This document shows positions 37,883-45,481 of a stretch of DNA of 64,000 nucleotides, piece by piece. Every line of letters starts with the position of its first letter. The stretch's first letter is position 1. The stretch spans positions 124,001-188,000 of the forward strand of contig UBWZ01000004.1 of NCBI GenBank assembly GCA_900469345.1, in the 5' to 3' direction. Position numbers and translations under genes: made by a program. The notes below the pieces were generated by a model, which ran no database searches, was not told where the DNA came from, and was given only the letters and a program-made list of their open reading frames with translations. The DNA is from Hyphomicrobiales bacterium (GTDB lineage Bacteria > Pseudomonadota > Alphaproteobacteria > Rhizobiales > Rhizobiaceae).

Positions 37883-38710
37883 TCAGGCGTCGGCAAGCGT
37901 GTTGTTCTCGAAGCCGCGCACGGCCTCGGCGGTGGCGGTGCGGCAAAGGTCGTCGGCCGCAGGCTCGGTGGCCCTGATGCGGGTGACGGTGACCGGATTG
38001 GGTGCATAGACCGGATTGGGATCGAGCGGGTGCGGGCAGTTGGAAAAGCCGACGACCATGTCCATCTCGGCCCGCAGTTCGACGTAATCGTCGTCTGCGA
38101 CCAGGTCGGGCTTCCACTGGAACCTTCCGTCGGCATCGACGCGCACCGGCGCAAACAGCGCCAGCGCCGCCGGGATGTCGCGCTTGTCGAGGCCGAGCTT
38201 GGTCGTCATCTTGACGAGGTTGTCGCGGGTATTGCGGATTTCCGCGCCGTTGGCCCCGGCATACTTGCGGGTATTGGATGACGCCGTCGAACCGCCCATC
38301 AGGCAGTCATGCGCGCCGCAACTGTCTTCCACGATCGAAAACATCACCTTTCCCATGTCGGACAGGATGACGCGTCCCTTGCCGAGCCCGGTCGTCCACT
38401 GCACCTTGACCGTGTCCGGCAGGTTCAGTCTTTCGCTCGGCTCGTCGGCATTCCAGGCAACCACCGTGACGGTCGAAAAGCCTTTGTCGAGCGAGACGCG
38501 GAGCACTTCGTTCCGCCGCACCCGGGTCGACCAGTACCAGCCGCCCGGAATGACCTCGCGGTGCAGAACACGGTCCGCGTCAACCGCCGGCGCAGGCCTC
38601 CCGCTCTTGCCCGGCAGGGCCTTGGGCGCAAATTCCAGGCCTTTTTTCTGGTGTTCCTCGTAGCGTGCCCGGTTGGCCTCTATCTCTTCGGGTGAACGTC
38701 TGATGTGCAC
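37883..38710 (-). CDS. DUF1989 protein 1 (urea carboxylase-associated; carboxyguanidine deiminase subunit)
   Basis: A 275-residue paralogue of the next gene, with the motifs VIPGGWYWSTRVRRNEVLRV, DSCGAHDCLMGGSTASSN, ALALFAPVRVD and GFSNCPHPLDPNP. It probably forms the hetero-oligomeric carboxyguanidine deiminase with the protein encoded 11 bp downstream. The start codon is GTG at 38710 with aaggaggc 8 bp upstream; the N-terminus (HIRRSPEEIEANRARYEEHQ) is a typical family start. The pair of genes between an ABC importer and a carboxylase is the standard guanidine-locus order. Confidence 0.86.
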   Translation of the reverse strand: MHIRRSPEEIEANRARYEEHQKKGLEFAPKALPGKSGRPAPAVDADRVLHREVIPGGWYWSTRVRRNEVLRVSLDKGFSTVTVVAWNADEPSERLNLPDTVKVQWTTGLGKGRVILSDMGKVMFSIVEDSCGAHDCLMGGSTASSNTRKYAGANGAEIRNTRDNLVKMTTKLGLDKRDIPAALALFAPVRVDADGRFQWKPDLVADDDYVELRAEMDMVVGFSNCPHPLDPNPVYAPNPVTVTRIRATEPAADDLCRTATAEAVRGFENNTLADA

Positions 38711-38734
38711 GGTCGTGCCTCCTTGCCTGTCTCG

Positions 38735-39529
38735 TTATTCGCTTTGCGGGGCTGCCTGGGCCGGGCCGTCGCGGCCCGGTCTGATCAGCGATGGAAGGCC
38801 GGCGCGACGCGGCGGCCAGATCGGAATGTCTCGGGTGATCGACGCGCCGTAACGCAGTTTTTCCTCCGGCCTGTCGCGGCGGCGTTCGAAGGCGACAACC
38901 CGGGTGGCAAGCGTGAAGGCTTCCGCCATGTCATGCGTCACCATCACGACCGTCATCGGATGCTCGTGCCAGAGGCGCTTCATCAGGGCGTGGATCTCGG
39001 CCCGGATACCGGGATCCAGCGCCCCGAACGGTTCGTCGAGCAGAAGCACCCGCGGCTTCATCACCAGCGCCTGGGCAAGCGCCAGCCGCTGCTGCATGCC
39101 GCCGGAAAGCTGTGCCGGATATTTGGCCTCGACCGCATGCAGTCCGACCTGGGCGAGCATCTCGCGGGCTTCCGCAATCGCTGCCGTCCGCCGCCGCCCG
39201 AAAAGCCGCGCAGCATGTCGGGAGCCGGACATTTCCATGCCGAGCAGCACGTTGCCGAGCACGCTCAGGTGCGGAAACACCGAATAGCGCTGGTAGACGA
39301 CGCCGCGATCGGGCCCCGGCTCGGCCGGCAACGGCACGCCGTCGAGCAGGATTTTCCCTCGTGTCGGCGCTTCCTGGCCGAGCAACAGCCTGAGGAAGGT
39401 CGTCTTGCCGCAGCCGGAGGCGCCGACCAGCGCCACGAAGGCCCGCGGCTCGACCTCGATCGAGACGTCCTCCAGAACGATCTGGTCGTCGTACTCCTTC
39501 CACACCCGATCGACCGAAAGACGGCTCAT
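38735..39529 (-). CDS. ABC transporter ATPase, nitrate/taurine type (guanidine operon)
   Basis: A 264-residue ATPase of the SsuB/TauB class: Walker A GASGCGKT, Q loop VVYQRYSVFPHL, signature LSGGMQQRLALAQA, Walker B VLLLDEPFGALDPG and H loop VMVTHDMAEA. The C-terminal tail is extended and rich in Pro and Arg. The ATG at 39529 overlaps the permease stop (ATGA). It would power uptake by the permease and binding protein encoded upstream; the substrate is probably guanidine or a guanidino compound, by riboswitch context. Confidence 0.88.
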   Translation of the reverse strand: MSRLSVDRVWKEYDDQIVLEDVSIEVEPRAFVALVGASGCGKTTFLRLLLGQEAPTRGKILLDGVPLPAEPGPDRGVVYQRYSVFPHLSVLGNVLLGMEMSGSRHAARLFGRRRTAAIAEAREMLAQVGLHAVEAKYPAQLSGGMQQRLALAQALVMKPRVLLLDEPFGALDPGIRAEIHALMKRLWHEHPMTVVMVTHDMAEAFTLATRVVAFERRRDRPEEKLRYGASITRDIPIWPPRRAGLPSLIRPGRDGPAQAAPQSE

Positions 39530-40344
39530 GACGGGTTCTCCAGGACGGTCCAGGGAAAGATTTTCCGACGCAGGGCATCGAGCGACCAGTCCATGCCGGC
39601 GGCGAGCAGCGTGATCCAGGCGACGTAGGGAAAAATGATGTCCATCGACAGGTAGCGGCGCACCAGAAAGATCCGGTAGCCGAGCCCGGCATCGGAGGAG
39701 ATCGCTTCGGCGGCGATCAGGAACAGCCAGGCCGGCCCCAATTGCAGTCGAAGGCAGGTGATCAGCCGCGGCAGGATCTGCGGAAGAACCACACGGATGG
39801 CGATCTGCCAGGAACTGCCGCCGAGCGTCTGGGCCTTGACGATCTGCTCGCGCGGAATTTCCGCTGCCCGGAGCGCCAGATCGCGGATCATGATGGGTGT
39901 CACGCCGATCGCGATGAGGGCGATCTTCGACGTCTCCCCGAGACCGGCGATGATGAAGATGATCGGCAGCAAGGCCAGCGGCGGCACCATGGAAAGGGCG
40001 GCGACGAAGGGCGAAAGCAGCGCCCGCATGTAAGGGAGCATGCCGATCAGCATGCCGATCACCAGCGCGATGGCAACGCCGATCCCAAGCCCGCAGACGA
40101 GCCGGCTCAGGCTGGCGAGCGTGTCGGTCCACAGGATGTAGTCGCCCGTGCGGGCATCCGCGACGAAGACAAGACGGTTGATAGCCTCGGCGAAGTCGCC
40201 AAGGCCGGGCAGCAGCTTGTCGCGCGCATTTGCCGCCAGTCTCGCCGCCGATCCCGCCGCATAGACGACAAGCAGCAGGGCGAAGGGTGCAAGGGCAAGC
40301 GCAAGCTTTGCGCCTCTGCCGGGCTGCAGGTTGATCCAACGCAT
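39526..40344 (-). CDS. ABC transporter permease, nitrate/taurine type (guanidine operon)
   Basis: A 272-residue permease of the SsuC/TauC class with about six membrane helices. The cytoplasmic EAA-like loop reads EQIVKAQTLGGSSWQIAIRVVLPQILPRL, and FLIAAEAISSDAGLGYRIF is the typical C-terminal half of the family. It lies between the binding-protein gene (82 bp upstream) and the ATPase gene (4-bp overlap). Confidence 0.87.
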   Translation of the reverse strand: MRWINLQPGRGAKLALALAPFALLLVVYAAGSAARLAANARDKLLPGLGDFAEAINRLVFVADARTGDYILWTDTLASLSRLVCGLGIGVAIALVIGMLIGMLPYMRALLSPFVAALSMVPPLALLPIIFIIAGLGETSKIALIAIGVTPIMIRDLALRAAEIPREQIVKAQTLGGSSWQIAIRVVLPQILPRLITCLRLQLGPAWLFLIAAEAISSDAGLGYRIFLVRRYLSMDIIFPYVAWITLLAAGMDWSLDALRRKIFPWTVLENPS

Positions 40345-40426
40345 GGAATGGCTCCGCTTCGGTTTTGCGGCGCGGCACCGATCGACAGGCGATCGGCCCG
40401 TTCCGCTCTCGTCTCAGAGCTGTCGC

Positions 40427-41500
40427 TCAGAGCGACCCATGGGCGGCCGCGTCCATATAGCTTGTGGTGAAGCGCAGCTTGATATTGCCCGGATCGCCAA
40501 GCACCTTGCCGCCCGGCATTTCGATGCCGATGAAATCGGCCGAGGTCGCGCCGTTGCCGAGCAGGGACTTCGAAAACAGGAAGGTGCGCACCAGATCCAT
40601 CGTCTTCGGCAATTCGGGCGAAGACGTGAAGGCGGCCGCATCGGCCGGCTTGTCGAACAGCTTGGTGGCCTTCATCTGCGCTTCGAACCCGGCAAGATCG
40701 GTCCCCGACGCTTCGCCCATTTCCTTGCGGGCGGCTTCGCCCTCGGCACCCGATGCGGTCATCACCTTCATCGTGTCGTACCAGATGCCGGCCAGCGCCT
40801 TGCCGAAATCCGGATTATCCTTGAGCACAGCCGTATTGGCGACCATCAGGTCGATGATCTCGCCGGGGATCTGCGAACTGTCGAAAACCTTCTTGGCAGA
40901 GGGATCTTCCAGAATGGTCGAGACCAGCGGGTTCCAGGTGACGACGGCGGTCACGTCCGGCGTCTTGTAGGCGGCGACCATATCCGCATCCGACGTATTG
41001 ACGACCTTCACGTCGCGCTCGCTCGAGCCCATCGTCTCCAGCGCACGGGTGAGCAGGTAGTGCGACACGGAAAATTCGACCAGGTTGACGTTCTGGCCCT
41101 TGATGTCGGTGAGTTTGGTCTTGTCCTTGAGGATCACGGCGTCATTGCCGTTGGAGAAATCGCCGACGATGACCGCGGTCGTATCGACGCCGCCGGCCGC
41201 GGGAATGGACAGGCCGTCCATGTTCGTCAGCGTCACCGCATCGAAGGCACCGGCCGTATACTGGTTCATCGACTCGACGTAGTCGTTGAATTGCGTGACA
41301 TCGATGGTGATGCCGTACTTGTCGGCCCATTTCTTGACGATGCCCTGGTTCTTGGCATAGCCCCACGGCATCCAGCCCACATAGATCGACCAGGCAACCT
41401 TGAATTCCTTCTTGGCCTCGGCATGCGCACCGGAAACGACACCGAACGCCATAGCGGCGGACAAAGCAGTGATCGACATCAATTTTTTGAAATGCTGCAT
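40427..41500 (-). CDS. periplasmic substrate-binding protein of the guanidine operon
   Basis: A 357-residue NMT1/THI5-like solute-binding protein with signal peptide (KLMSITALSAAMAFGVVSGAHA). Motifs VAWSIYVGWMPWGYAKNQGI and DAVTLTNMDGLSIPAAGGVD are typical of the urea-carboxylase-associated binding proteins. It is the first gene after the guanidine-I riboswitch and its terminator, so its synthesis should depend directly on guanidine. The ATG at 41500 follows aggggaag; a longer frame to 41596 would run through the terminator hairpin and aptamer and is rejected. Confidence 0.88.
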   Translation of the reverse strand: MQHFKKLMSITALSAAMAFGVVSGAHAEAKKEFKVAWSIYVGWMPWGYAKNQGIVKKWADKYGITIDVTQFNDYVESMNQYTAGAFDAVTLTNMDGLSIPAAGGVDTTAVIVGDFSNGNDAVILKDKTKLTDIKGQNVNLVEFSVSHYLLTRALETMGSSERDVKVVNTSDADMVAAYKTPDVTAVVTWNPLVSTILEDPSAKKVFDSSQIPGEIIDLMVANTAVLKDNPDFGKALAGIWYDTMKVMTASGAEGEAARKEMGEASGTDLAGFEAQMKATKLFDKPADAAAFTSSPELPKTMDLVRTFLFSKSLLGNGATSADFIGIEMPGGKVLGDPGNIKLRFTTSYMDAAAHGSL

Positions 41501-41517
41501 TGGCTTCCCCTTTGTTT

Positions 41518-41557
41518 TAAAAAAGGGATCGGCACAGACCAACGCCGCCAATCCCTT
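41518..41557 (-). terminator. intrinsic terminator of the guanidine riboswitch expression platform
   Basis: On the minus strand an 11-bp stem AAGGGATTGGC / GCCGATCCCTT (one G-T pair) encloses a 13-nt loop and is followed by TTTTTT. It lies just after the aptamer and 18 bp before the binding-protein start. Guanidine-I riboswitches are normally ON switches, so ligand binding should prevent this hairpin. Confidence 0.9.
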
Positions 41558-41562
41558 GGCTA

Positions 41563-41670
41563 ACGAGGTCTCCCGGGCTTTTATCCCGCCGTGCACCCGA
41601 CGGGATGTCTCCCCGCCGGTGGCTGCTCTCGGACCAGCACGTCAAAGACGCCGGAACCCTAGCTGCCAAC
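41563..41670 (-). promoter_or_regulatory. guanidine-I (ykkC-yxkD) riboswitch aptamer
   Basis: On the minus strand the conserved blocks of the class appear in order: CTAGGGTTCCGG near the 5' end, CTGGTCCGAGAG in the first arm, then ACGGCGGGATAAAAGCCCGGGAGA in two parts (GGCGGGATAAAAG and CCCGGGAGAC) before the terminator. These are the near-invariant nucleotides of the class. The downstream genes (ABC importer, two DUF1989 proteins, carboxylase, allophanate hydrolase) are its classic regulon. It fixes the function of the operon as guanidine use. Confidence 0.95.
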
Positions 41671-41683
41671 TCAGAGAAAGATA

Positions 41684-41699
41684 AGCAAACCGCATGCCA
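41684..41699 (-). promoter_or_regulatory. sigma-54 (RpoN) promoter of the guanidine operon
   Basis: Minus-strand TGGCATGCGGTTTGCT matches the sigma-54 consensus TGGCACG-N4-TTGCW except for one base. The GG and GC elements have the required 10-bp gap. The predicted transcript start, about 12 bp downstream, is near 41673, exactly at the 5' edge of the riboswitch. A perfect inverted repeat TTTTGA-N7-TCAAAA lies upstream at 41726-41744 and may bind an activator. Confidence 0.8.
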
Positions 41700-41725
41700 A
41701 CCCGCCCTACGCGGGATCATCGGCG

Positions 41726-41744
41726 TTTTGATGCAGAGTCAAAA
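41726..41744. promoter_or_regulatory. inverted repeat upstream of the sigma-54 promoter
   Basis: TTTTGA and TCAAAA arms separated by 7 bp, about 55-70 bp upstream of the predicted transcript start. It could be an activator site or simply lie at the 3' end of the amidohydrolase transcript. I cannot match it to a known NtrC site. Confidence 0.3.
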
Positions 41745-41792
41745 TGCCGTCTGGCAGTTTTTGAGCAGCGATCGGAAGATGCCGGTCAGAAA

Positions 41793-43031
41793 CTAGGCAT
41801 TTCCCGCAAGGCGCAGGGCAGCCGCGGCCAGTACCTCGCACCCGGCAACGGCATGCCGCGGCTCAACGTACTCCGCTTCGTTATGGCTCAGGCCGTCGCG
41901 GCAGGGAACGAAGATCATCGCTGCCGGTGCGACGCGGTTGACGAAAAGCGCATCGTGAAACGCGCCAGACAGCATGCTTGCGCTTTTCAGGTTTCTGTCC
42001 TTCGCTGCAAGCTCGATCGCCTGCTGGAGCACGTTCGAAAATGTGCATGGCGGCATGTCGAAAGACCGGGAGATCAGAGCGGAACAGCGCTGCCGATCGG
42101 CCTCCGTCGCGATCATCGAGGCGACCCGTTGTTCAAGGTCGTTGAGCCTGCCCTGATCGGGATGGCGAAGATCGACCGTGCAGCGGACCTGCTCCGGAAT
42201 GGCGTTGACCGAGCCCGGCTCGACCGTGATGCGCCCGATGGTGAAGCGCGCGTCGGGGTCCGCCGGCATCACCGTTTCGTAAAGGCTGGAAAGTGCGGCG
42301 GTCAGCGCCCGCAACGGGTCGCGCCGATAGGCGAGCGCCGTCGTGCCGGCATGCGCGGTCTGCCCCGTCACGGTGACGTCCAGCCACCGTGTTCCCTGTA
42401 TGCCGCCGACCACACCGATCGGAATGTCGCTTGCTTCGAGCGACGGGCCCTGCTCGATATGCACTTCGAGATAGGCGTGGACGGGAAAGCCGAGGCCGAC
42501 CATGTCTGCCATGGGCAGGCTTTCCAGCGTCGCCGCCAGCTCCCCGACGAAGGGCGCGCCATCCGTTGCAAGCTTCGTTTCCCACTCCGGCGGGATCCGG
42601 CCCGAAGCGAACGCCATCGACCCCATGCAGCCGGGTGCGAACCGGCAGCCTTCCTCGTTCGTCCATGCCACGACGACGACCGGACGATCCGTCTCGATAC
42701 CCGCGTCTTCCAGGCTTTCCAGCACTTCCAAAGCCGACAGCGTCCCGAGCGCCCCGTCGAAGCGGCCGCCGGACGGCTGGCTGTCGAGATGGCTACCGAT
42801 CAGCAGGGGCGGCAGGTTGTCCTGTCGACCGGAACGGCGGATGAACAGGTTGGCCATGGGGTCCTGGACAATCGAGAACCCGCGCGCCGCGCCGAGTTCG
42901 GCGAGCAGCCGTCGCGCCTGCCGGTCCCCTTCGCTCAGCGCCTGCCGATTGACACCGCCCTTCTGCGTCGCGCCGATGGCAGCGAAAGCGTCGATCCTGG
43001 CATTGAGGCGGTTGCCGTCGATCTCGATCAT
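41793..43031 (-). CDS. M20-family amidohydrolase (allantoate/N-carbamoyl-amino-acid hydrolase type)
   Basis: A 412-residue di-zinc hydrolase of the AllC/HyuC group. Metal ligands are seen in LLIGSHLDSQPSGGRFDGALG (His, Asp), WTNEEGCRFAPGCMGS (Glu pair), EVHIEQGPSLE (His) and DGLSHNEAEYV (His). The dimerisation lid carries GQTAHAGTTALAYRRDP. It cleaves C-N bonds in ureido, carbamoyl or formyl-amino compounds. It is the last gene of a BtpA-TenA-hydrolase operon (10-bp gap). Together with a Cys-less TenA it recalls the B. subtilis YlmB step of pyrimidine salvage, but sequence alone fits AllC/HyuC better. Confidence 0.85.
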   Translation of the reverse strand: MIEIDGNRLNARIDAFAAIGATQKGGVNRQALSEGDRQARRLLAELGAARGFSIVQDPMANLFIRRSGRQDNLPPLLIGSHLDSQPSGGRFDGALGTLSALEVLESLEDAGIETDRPVVVVAWTNEEGCRFAPGCMGSMAFASGRIPPEWETKLATDGAPFVGELAATLESLPMADMVGLGFPVHAYLEVHIEQGPSLEASDIPIGVVGGIQGTRWLDVTVTGQTAHAGTTALAYRRDPLRALTAALSSLYETVMPADPDARFTIGRITVEPGSVNAIPEQVRCTVDLRHPDQGRLNDLEQRVASMIATEADRQRCSALISRSFDMPPCTFSNVLQQAIELAAKDRNLKSASMLSGAFHDALFVNRVAPAAMIFVPCRDGLSHNEAEYVEPRHAVAGCEVLAAAALRLAGNA

Positions 43032-43041
43032 CTGTTCGTCC

Positions 43042-43686
43042 TCACAGATAGGGAGCGTCGTGAAAGGCGATCTCGAGCGCCTGGGCCCGGCCGAAGATCC
43101 CGCTCAGGCGCGACCTCTCCTCCGCCGCCATGCCCTCGCCTGCCTGGTCCAGCTCGGTCTTCAGCCATTGTGCCTGTGCGTAGAAATCCTCATGGGCGTG
43201 GAGATCCACCCACTCCTTCAGCAGCGGATCGCTGATCGTGCAGCCGGCCGCCTCCCTGGACCACGTCCAGTACATCCACTCCGCCGCAAACATCGCCGCG
43301 ACCGTGTCGAGATAGCCGCCGTCCCGCGACACCGCCAGCATGCCGTCGCGGAAGGCCGCGACCTGCGGGATCGAGGTGTCGAAGGACGACGGGTCGAGGC
43401 CACGCCCGGCAAAGGTCTTCTCGAAGTAGGCGATCTGCTGGTTGGCCAGCGCGTCCAGCACGCCGATCAGCCATCTCTTCTGCGCCATCATCCCAGCCTT
43501 TGCCGCTGCAAAGGCGAAGATCGAGATGGCCGTATCAACAAAAGCCCCCTCGAAAACGAGGTAACGCTCAAACACGCGGGTCGGCAGCCGGTCAGCCTTG
43601 ATGTCGTTCACGAAGCGGTGGGCGACCATCGCATCGAACACGGCCTTGTTTTCCCGCAGGATCTGCTCGGACAGCGTTTCGCCCAT
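43042..43686 (-). CDS. TenA-family protein lacking the catalytic cysteine (TenA_E-like)
   Basis: A 214-residue all-helical TENA/THI-4 protein. The motif that holds the catalytic Cys in thiaminase II (LPCYWxY) reads FAAEWMYW, so Cys is replaced by Ala and a Glu follows. The C-terminal Glu is kept (ALEIAFHDAPYL). This matches the TenA_E branch, whose members act on degraded aminopyrimidines or related amines. No thiamin genes or TPP riboswitch are nearby; the gene sits 2 bp after a BtpA gene and before an amidohydrolase. The ATG at 43686 follows ctggag. Real substrate unknown. Confidence 0.8.
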   Translation of the reverse strand: MGETLSEQILRENKAVFDAMVAHRFVNDIKADRLPTRVFERYLVFEGAFVDTAISIFAFAAAKAGMMAQKRWLIGVLDALANQQIAYFEKTFAGRGLDPSSFDTSIPQVAAFRDGMLAVSRDGGYLDTVAAMFAAEWMYWTWSREAAGCTISDPLLKEWVDLHAHEDFYAQAQWLKTELDQAGEGMAAEERSRLSGIFGRAQALEIAFHDAPYL

Positions 43687-43688
43687 CT

Positions 43689-44531
43689 TCAGCGCTCCAG
43701 TGCGGGACGGGCCGCTTCGACGAAAGCCTTGACGCGGGAAGGTTCGACCGGGTTCCACCAGACGCCGCCCTCCTTCAGCGACGACGCGACGATGACGCCG
43801 TTCGTCCGAGCGAGGATCTCGACAATGTTGTCGCTGGTGACGCCGGAGCCGACCAGCAGCGGCAGATACGTGGCAGCGCCGATCGTCTCGATCTCTTCGA
43901 TGGTCGCCGAATTGCCGGTGCGCTGTCCCGTGGCGATCACTACGTCGGCGTCGAAGAAGGCGAGATCCCGCGTCAGTTCCTCGATCGTCCGGTCGGCGGT
44001 GATCGCGTGCGCTCCGTGCTTCACATGGCTGTCGGCAAACACCTTGATGTGCTCGGCCCGCAGCAGCGAGCGGTAGCGCATCGCTTCGGCCGCCCGGCCT
44101 TCCATGAACCCCTCATTGGCGACGTAGGCATTGGCCCACTGGTTGACGCGGATGAATTTGGCGCCGCTCGCCATGGCGATGGCGAAGGCCGGGATGGGTG
44201 CGTTGGCAAGCACGTTGATGCCGGCCGGGACCCCGACCGACCGGATGATCCTGTCCGTGACGACCGCCATGAACGCCGAGGTCTCGGGCCCAATATCGTC
44301 AGGCTTCGAGAACGGAATGTCGCCGTGGTTTTCGATGATCAGGCCGTGCATGCCGCCGGCGATCAACGCCTCCGCATCGCGCATCGCGGCGTCGTAGATC
44401 GCGTCCATTCCGGCCCCGCGATAGCGCGGCGCGCCGGGGAAAGGCAGGCAATGGATCATCCCGATCAGCGCCTTGTCAGTGCCGAATATTTCCCTTATGG
44501 CGCTCGAACTGTTGTCGGATATCGTCAGCAT
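43689..44531 (-). CDS. BtpA/SgcQ-family TIM-barrel protein
   Basis: A 280-residue TIM barrel of the BtpA family. The characteristic N-terminus is ALIGMIHCLPFPGAPRY, followed by IIENHGDIPF, INVLANAPIPAFAIAMASGA, FIRVNQWANAYVANEGFMEGRA and a phosphate-binding-like end LVGSGVTSDNIVEIL. BtpA was first linked to photosystem I assembly in cyanobacteria. In heterotrophs, members such as SgcQ sit in sugar operons and are probably phosphosugar aldolases or epimerases. First gene of the BtpA-TenA-M20 operon; its start is only 26 bp from the divergent PfkB kinase gene. Confidence 0.85.
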   Translation of the reverse strand: MLTISDNSSSAIREIFGTDKALIGMIHCLPFPGAPRYRGAGMDAIYDAAMRDAEALIAGGMHGLIIENHGDIPFSKPDDIGPETSAFMAVVTDRIIRSVGVPAGINVLANAPIPAFAIAMASGAKFIRVNQWANAYVANEGFMEGRAAEAMRYRSLLRAEHIKVFADSHVKHGAHAITADRTIEELTRDLAFFDADVVIATGQRTGNSATIEEIETIGAATYLPLLVGSGVTSDNIVEILARTNGVIVASSLKEGGVWWNPVEPSRVKAFVEAARPALER

Positions 44532-44557
44532 TTTCTCGTTCCCTTCAAAGGCCTGCT

Positions 44558-45457
44558 ATGCGTGCTTATGTCATTGGCAACGTCGCCGTCGACGAAACCA
44601 TATCCGTGGCGACGATGCCGGAAGCCGGGGCTTCGATCCTCGGTCGCGAGGAAACCCGCGATCTCGGCGGCAAGGGCGCCAACCAGGCCGTGGTCATGGC
44701 CCGCACGGGCCTTGCCACCACCCTCGTCGCGGCCGTGGGCGAGGATTTCCGCGCCCAGACCATCCACAATCAACTCGCACCCGAGCCGGTCGAGGCGCGC
44801 TTGATCACGCTTCCCGGCCGCTCGAGCGACTTCTCCATCATCTTCACCACGCCGGATGGCGAAAACGCCATCGTCACGACCACCGACTCCGCCGGCGCCT
44901 TGTCGCCGGAAGACGCCGTCGCCGCGCTGGATACGGCCGCAGTCGGCGACCTCGTCGTGCTGCAGGGCAATCTCAGCCAGGCGACCACCCTTGGCCTGCT
45001 CCGGGAAGCCCGCCGCCGCGGCCTGGTGACCGCCTTCAACCCCTCGCCGCTCCGTCCCTATTTCGGCGACTTCTGGTCGCTGGTCGATATTGCCTTCCTG
45101 AACCGGGGCGAGGCCCAAAGCCTGACCGGTTCGTCGGACACGGCCGCAACCGGCAAGCTGCTTCACGCCGGCGTTCGCCACGTCGTGCTGACGCTCGGCG
45201 GCGATGGTGCGATGCTCGCAAGCCAGGCCGCGGAGATCGCCACTATCCCCGCCGTCGCTGCCGCCGCGATCGATACTACCGGCGCCGGCGACACGTTCAT
45301 GGCCGTCGCGCTCGCCTCGGCTGCCCTGCGCGGCGTCGAACTCGACGCCCGTGCGGTGGGCCATGCCGCCGCCGCGGCCGCACTGACCGTCAGCCGCCGC
45401 GGCACGCGCTCCGCCTTTCCGACCGTCAGCGAATTGCAGACGATCCTTGCCCGCTGA
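44558..45457 (+). CDS. PfkB-family (ribokinase-like) carbohydrate kinase
   Basis: A 299-residue PfkB kinase: N-terminal VIGNVAVDETI, substrate motif LGGKGANQAVVMARTG, and the ATP/anion-hole motif DTTGAGDTFMAVALASA with the catalytic Asp. It is near ribokinase length and probably phosphorylates a sugar or nucleoside imported by the ABC system downstream. It is the only plus-strand gene in the 41793-51175 group, divergent from BtpA with a 26-bp gap and convergent with the amidotransferase-like gene. Confidence 0.88.
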   Translation: MRAYVIGNVAVDETISVATMPEAGASILGREETRDLGGKGANQAVVMARTGLATTLVAAVGEDFRAQTIHNQLAPEPVEARLITLPGRSSDFSIIFTTPDGENAIVTTTDSAGALSPEDAVAALDTAAVGDLVVLQGNLSQATTLGLLREARRRGLVTAFNPSPLRPYFGDFWSLVDIAFLNRGEAQSLTGSSDTAATGKLLHAGVRHVVLTLGGDGAMLASQAAEIATIPAVAAAAIDTTGAGDTFMAVALASAALRGVELDARAVGHAAAAAALTVSRRGTRSAFPTVSELQTILAR

Positions 45458-45481
45458 GCCGCGCCGGCGGCGGAGGACGCA

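Noticed and set aside
33685-38710. Reading the carboxylase and its associated genes as urea metabolism
   Set aside because: The guanidine-I riboswitch and DUF1989 pair point to guanidine; urea may still be a side substrate.
39526-41500. SsuABC/TauABC assignment as a sulfonate importer
   Set aside because: The fold family is the same, but the operon and riboswitch indicate a guanidine-related substrate.
43000-44600. TPP riboswitch near the TenA gene
   Set aside because: No CTGAGA or ACCTGATCTGG-like blocks in the available 26-bp spacer or nearby.
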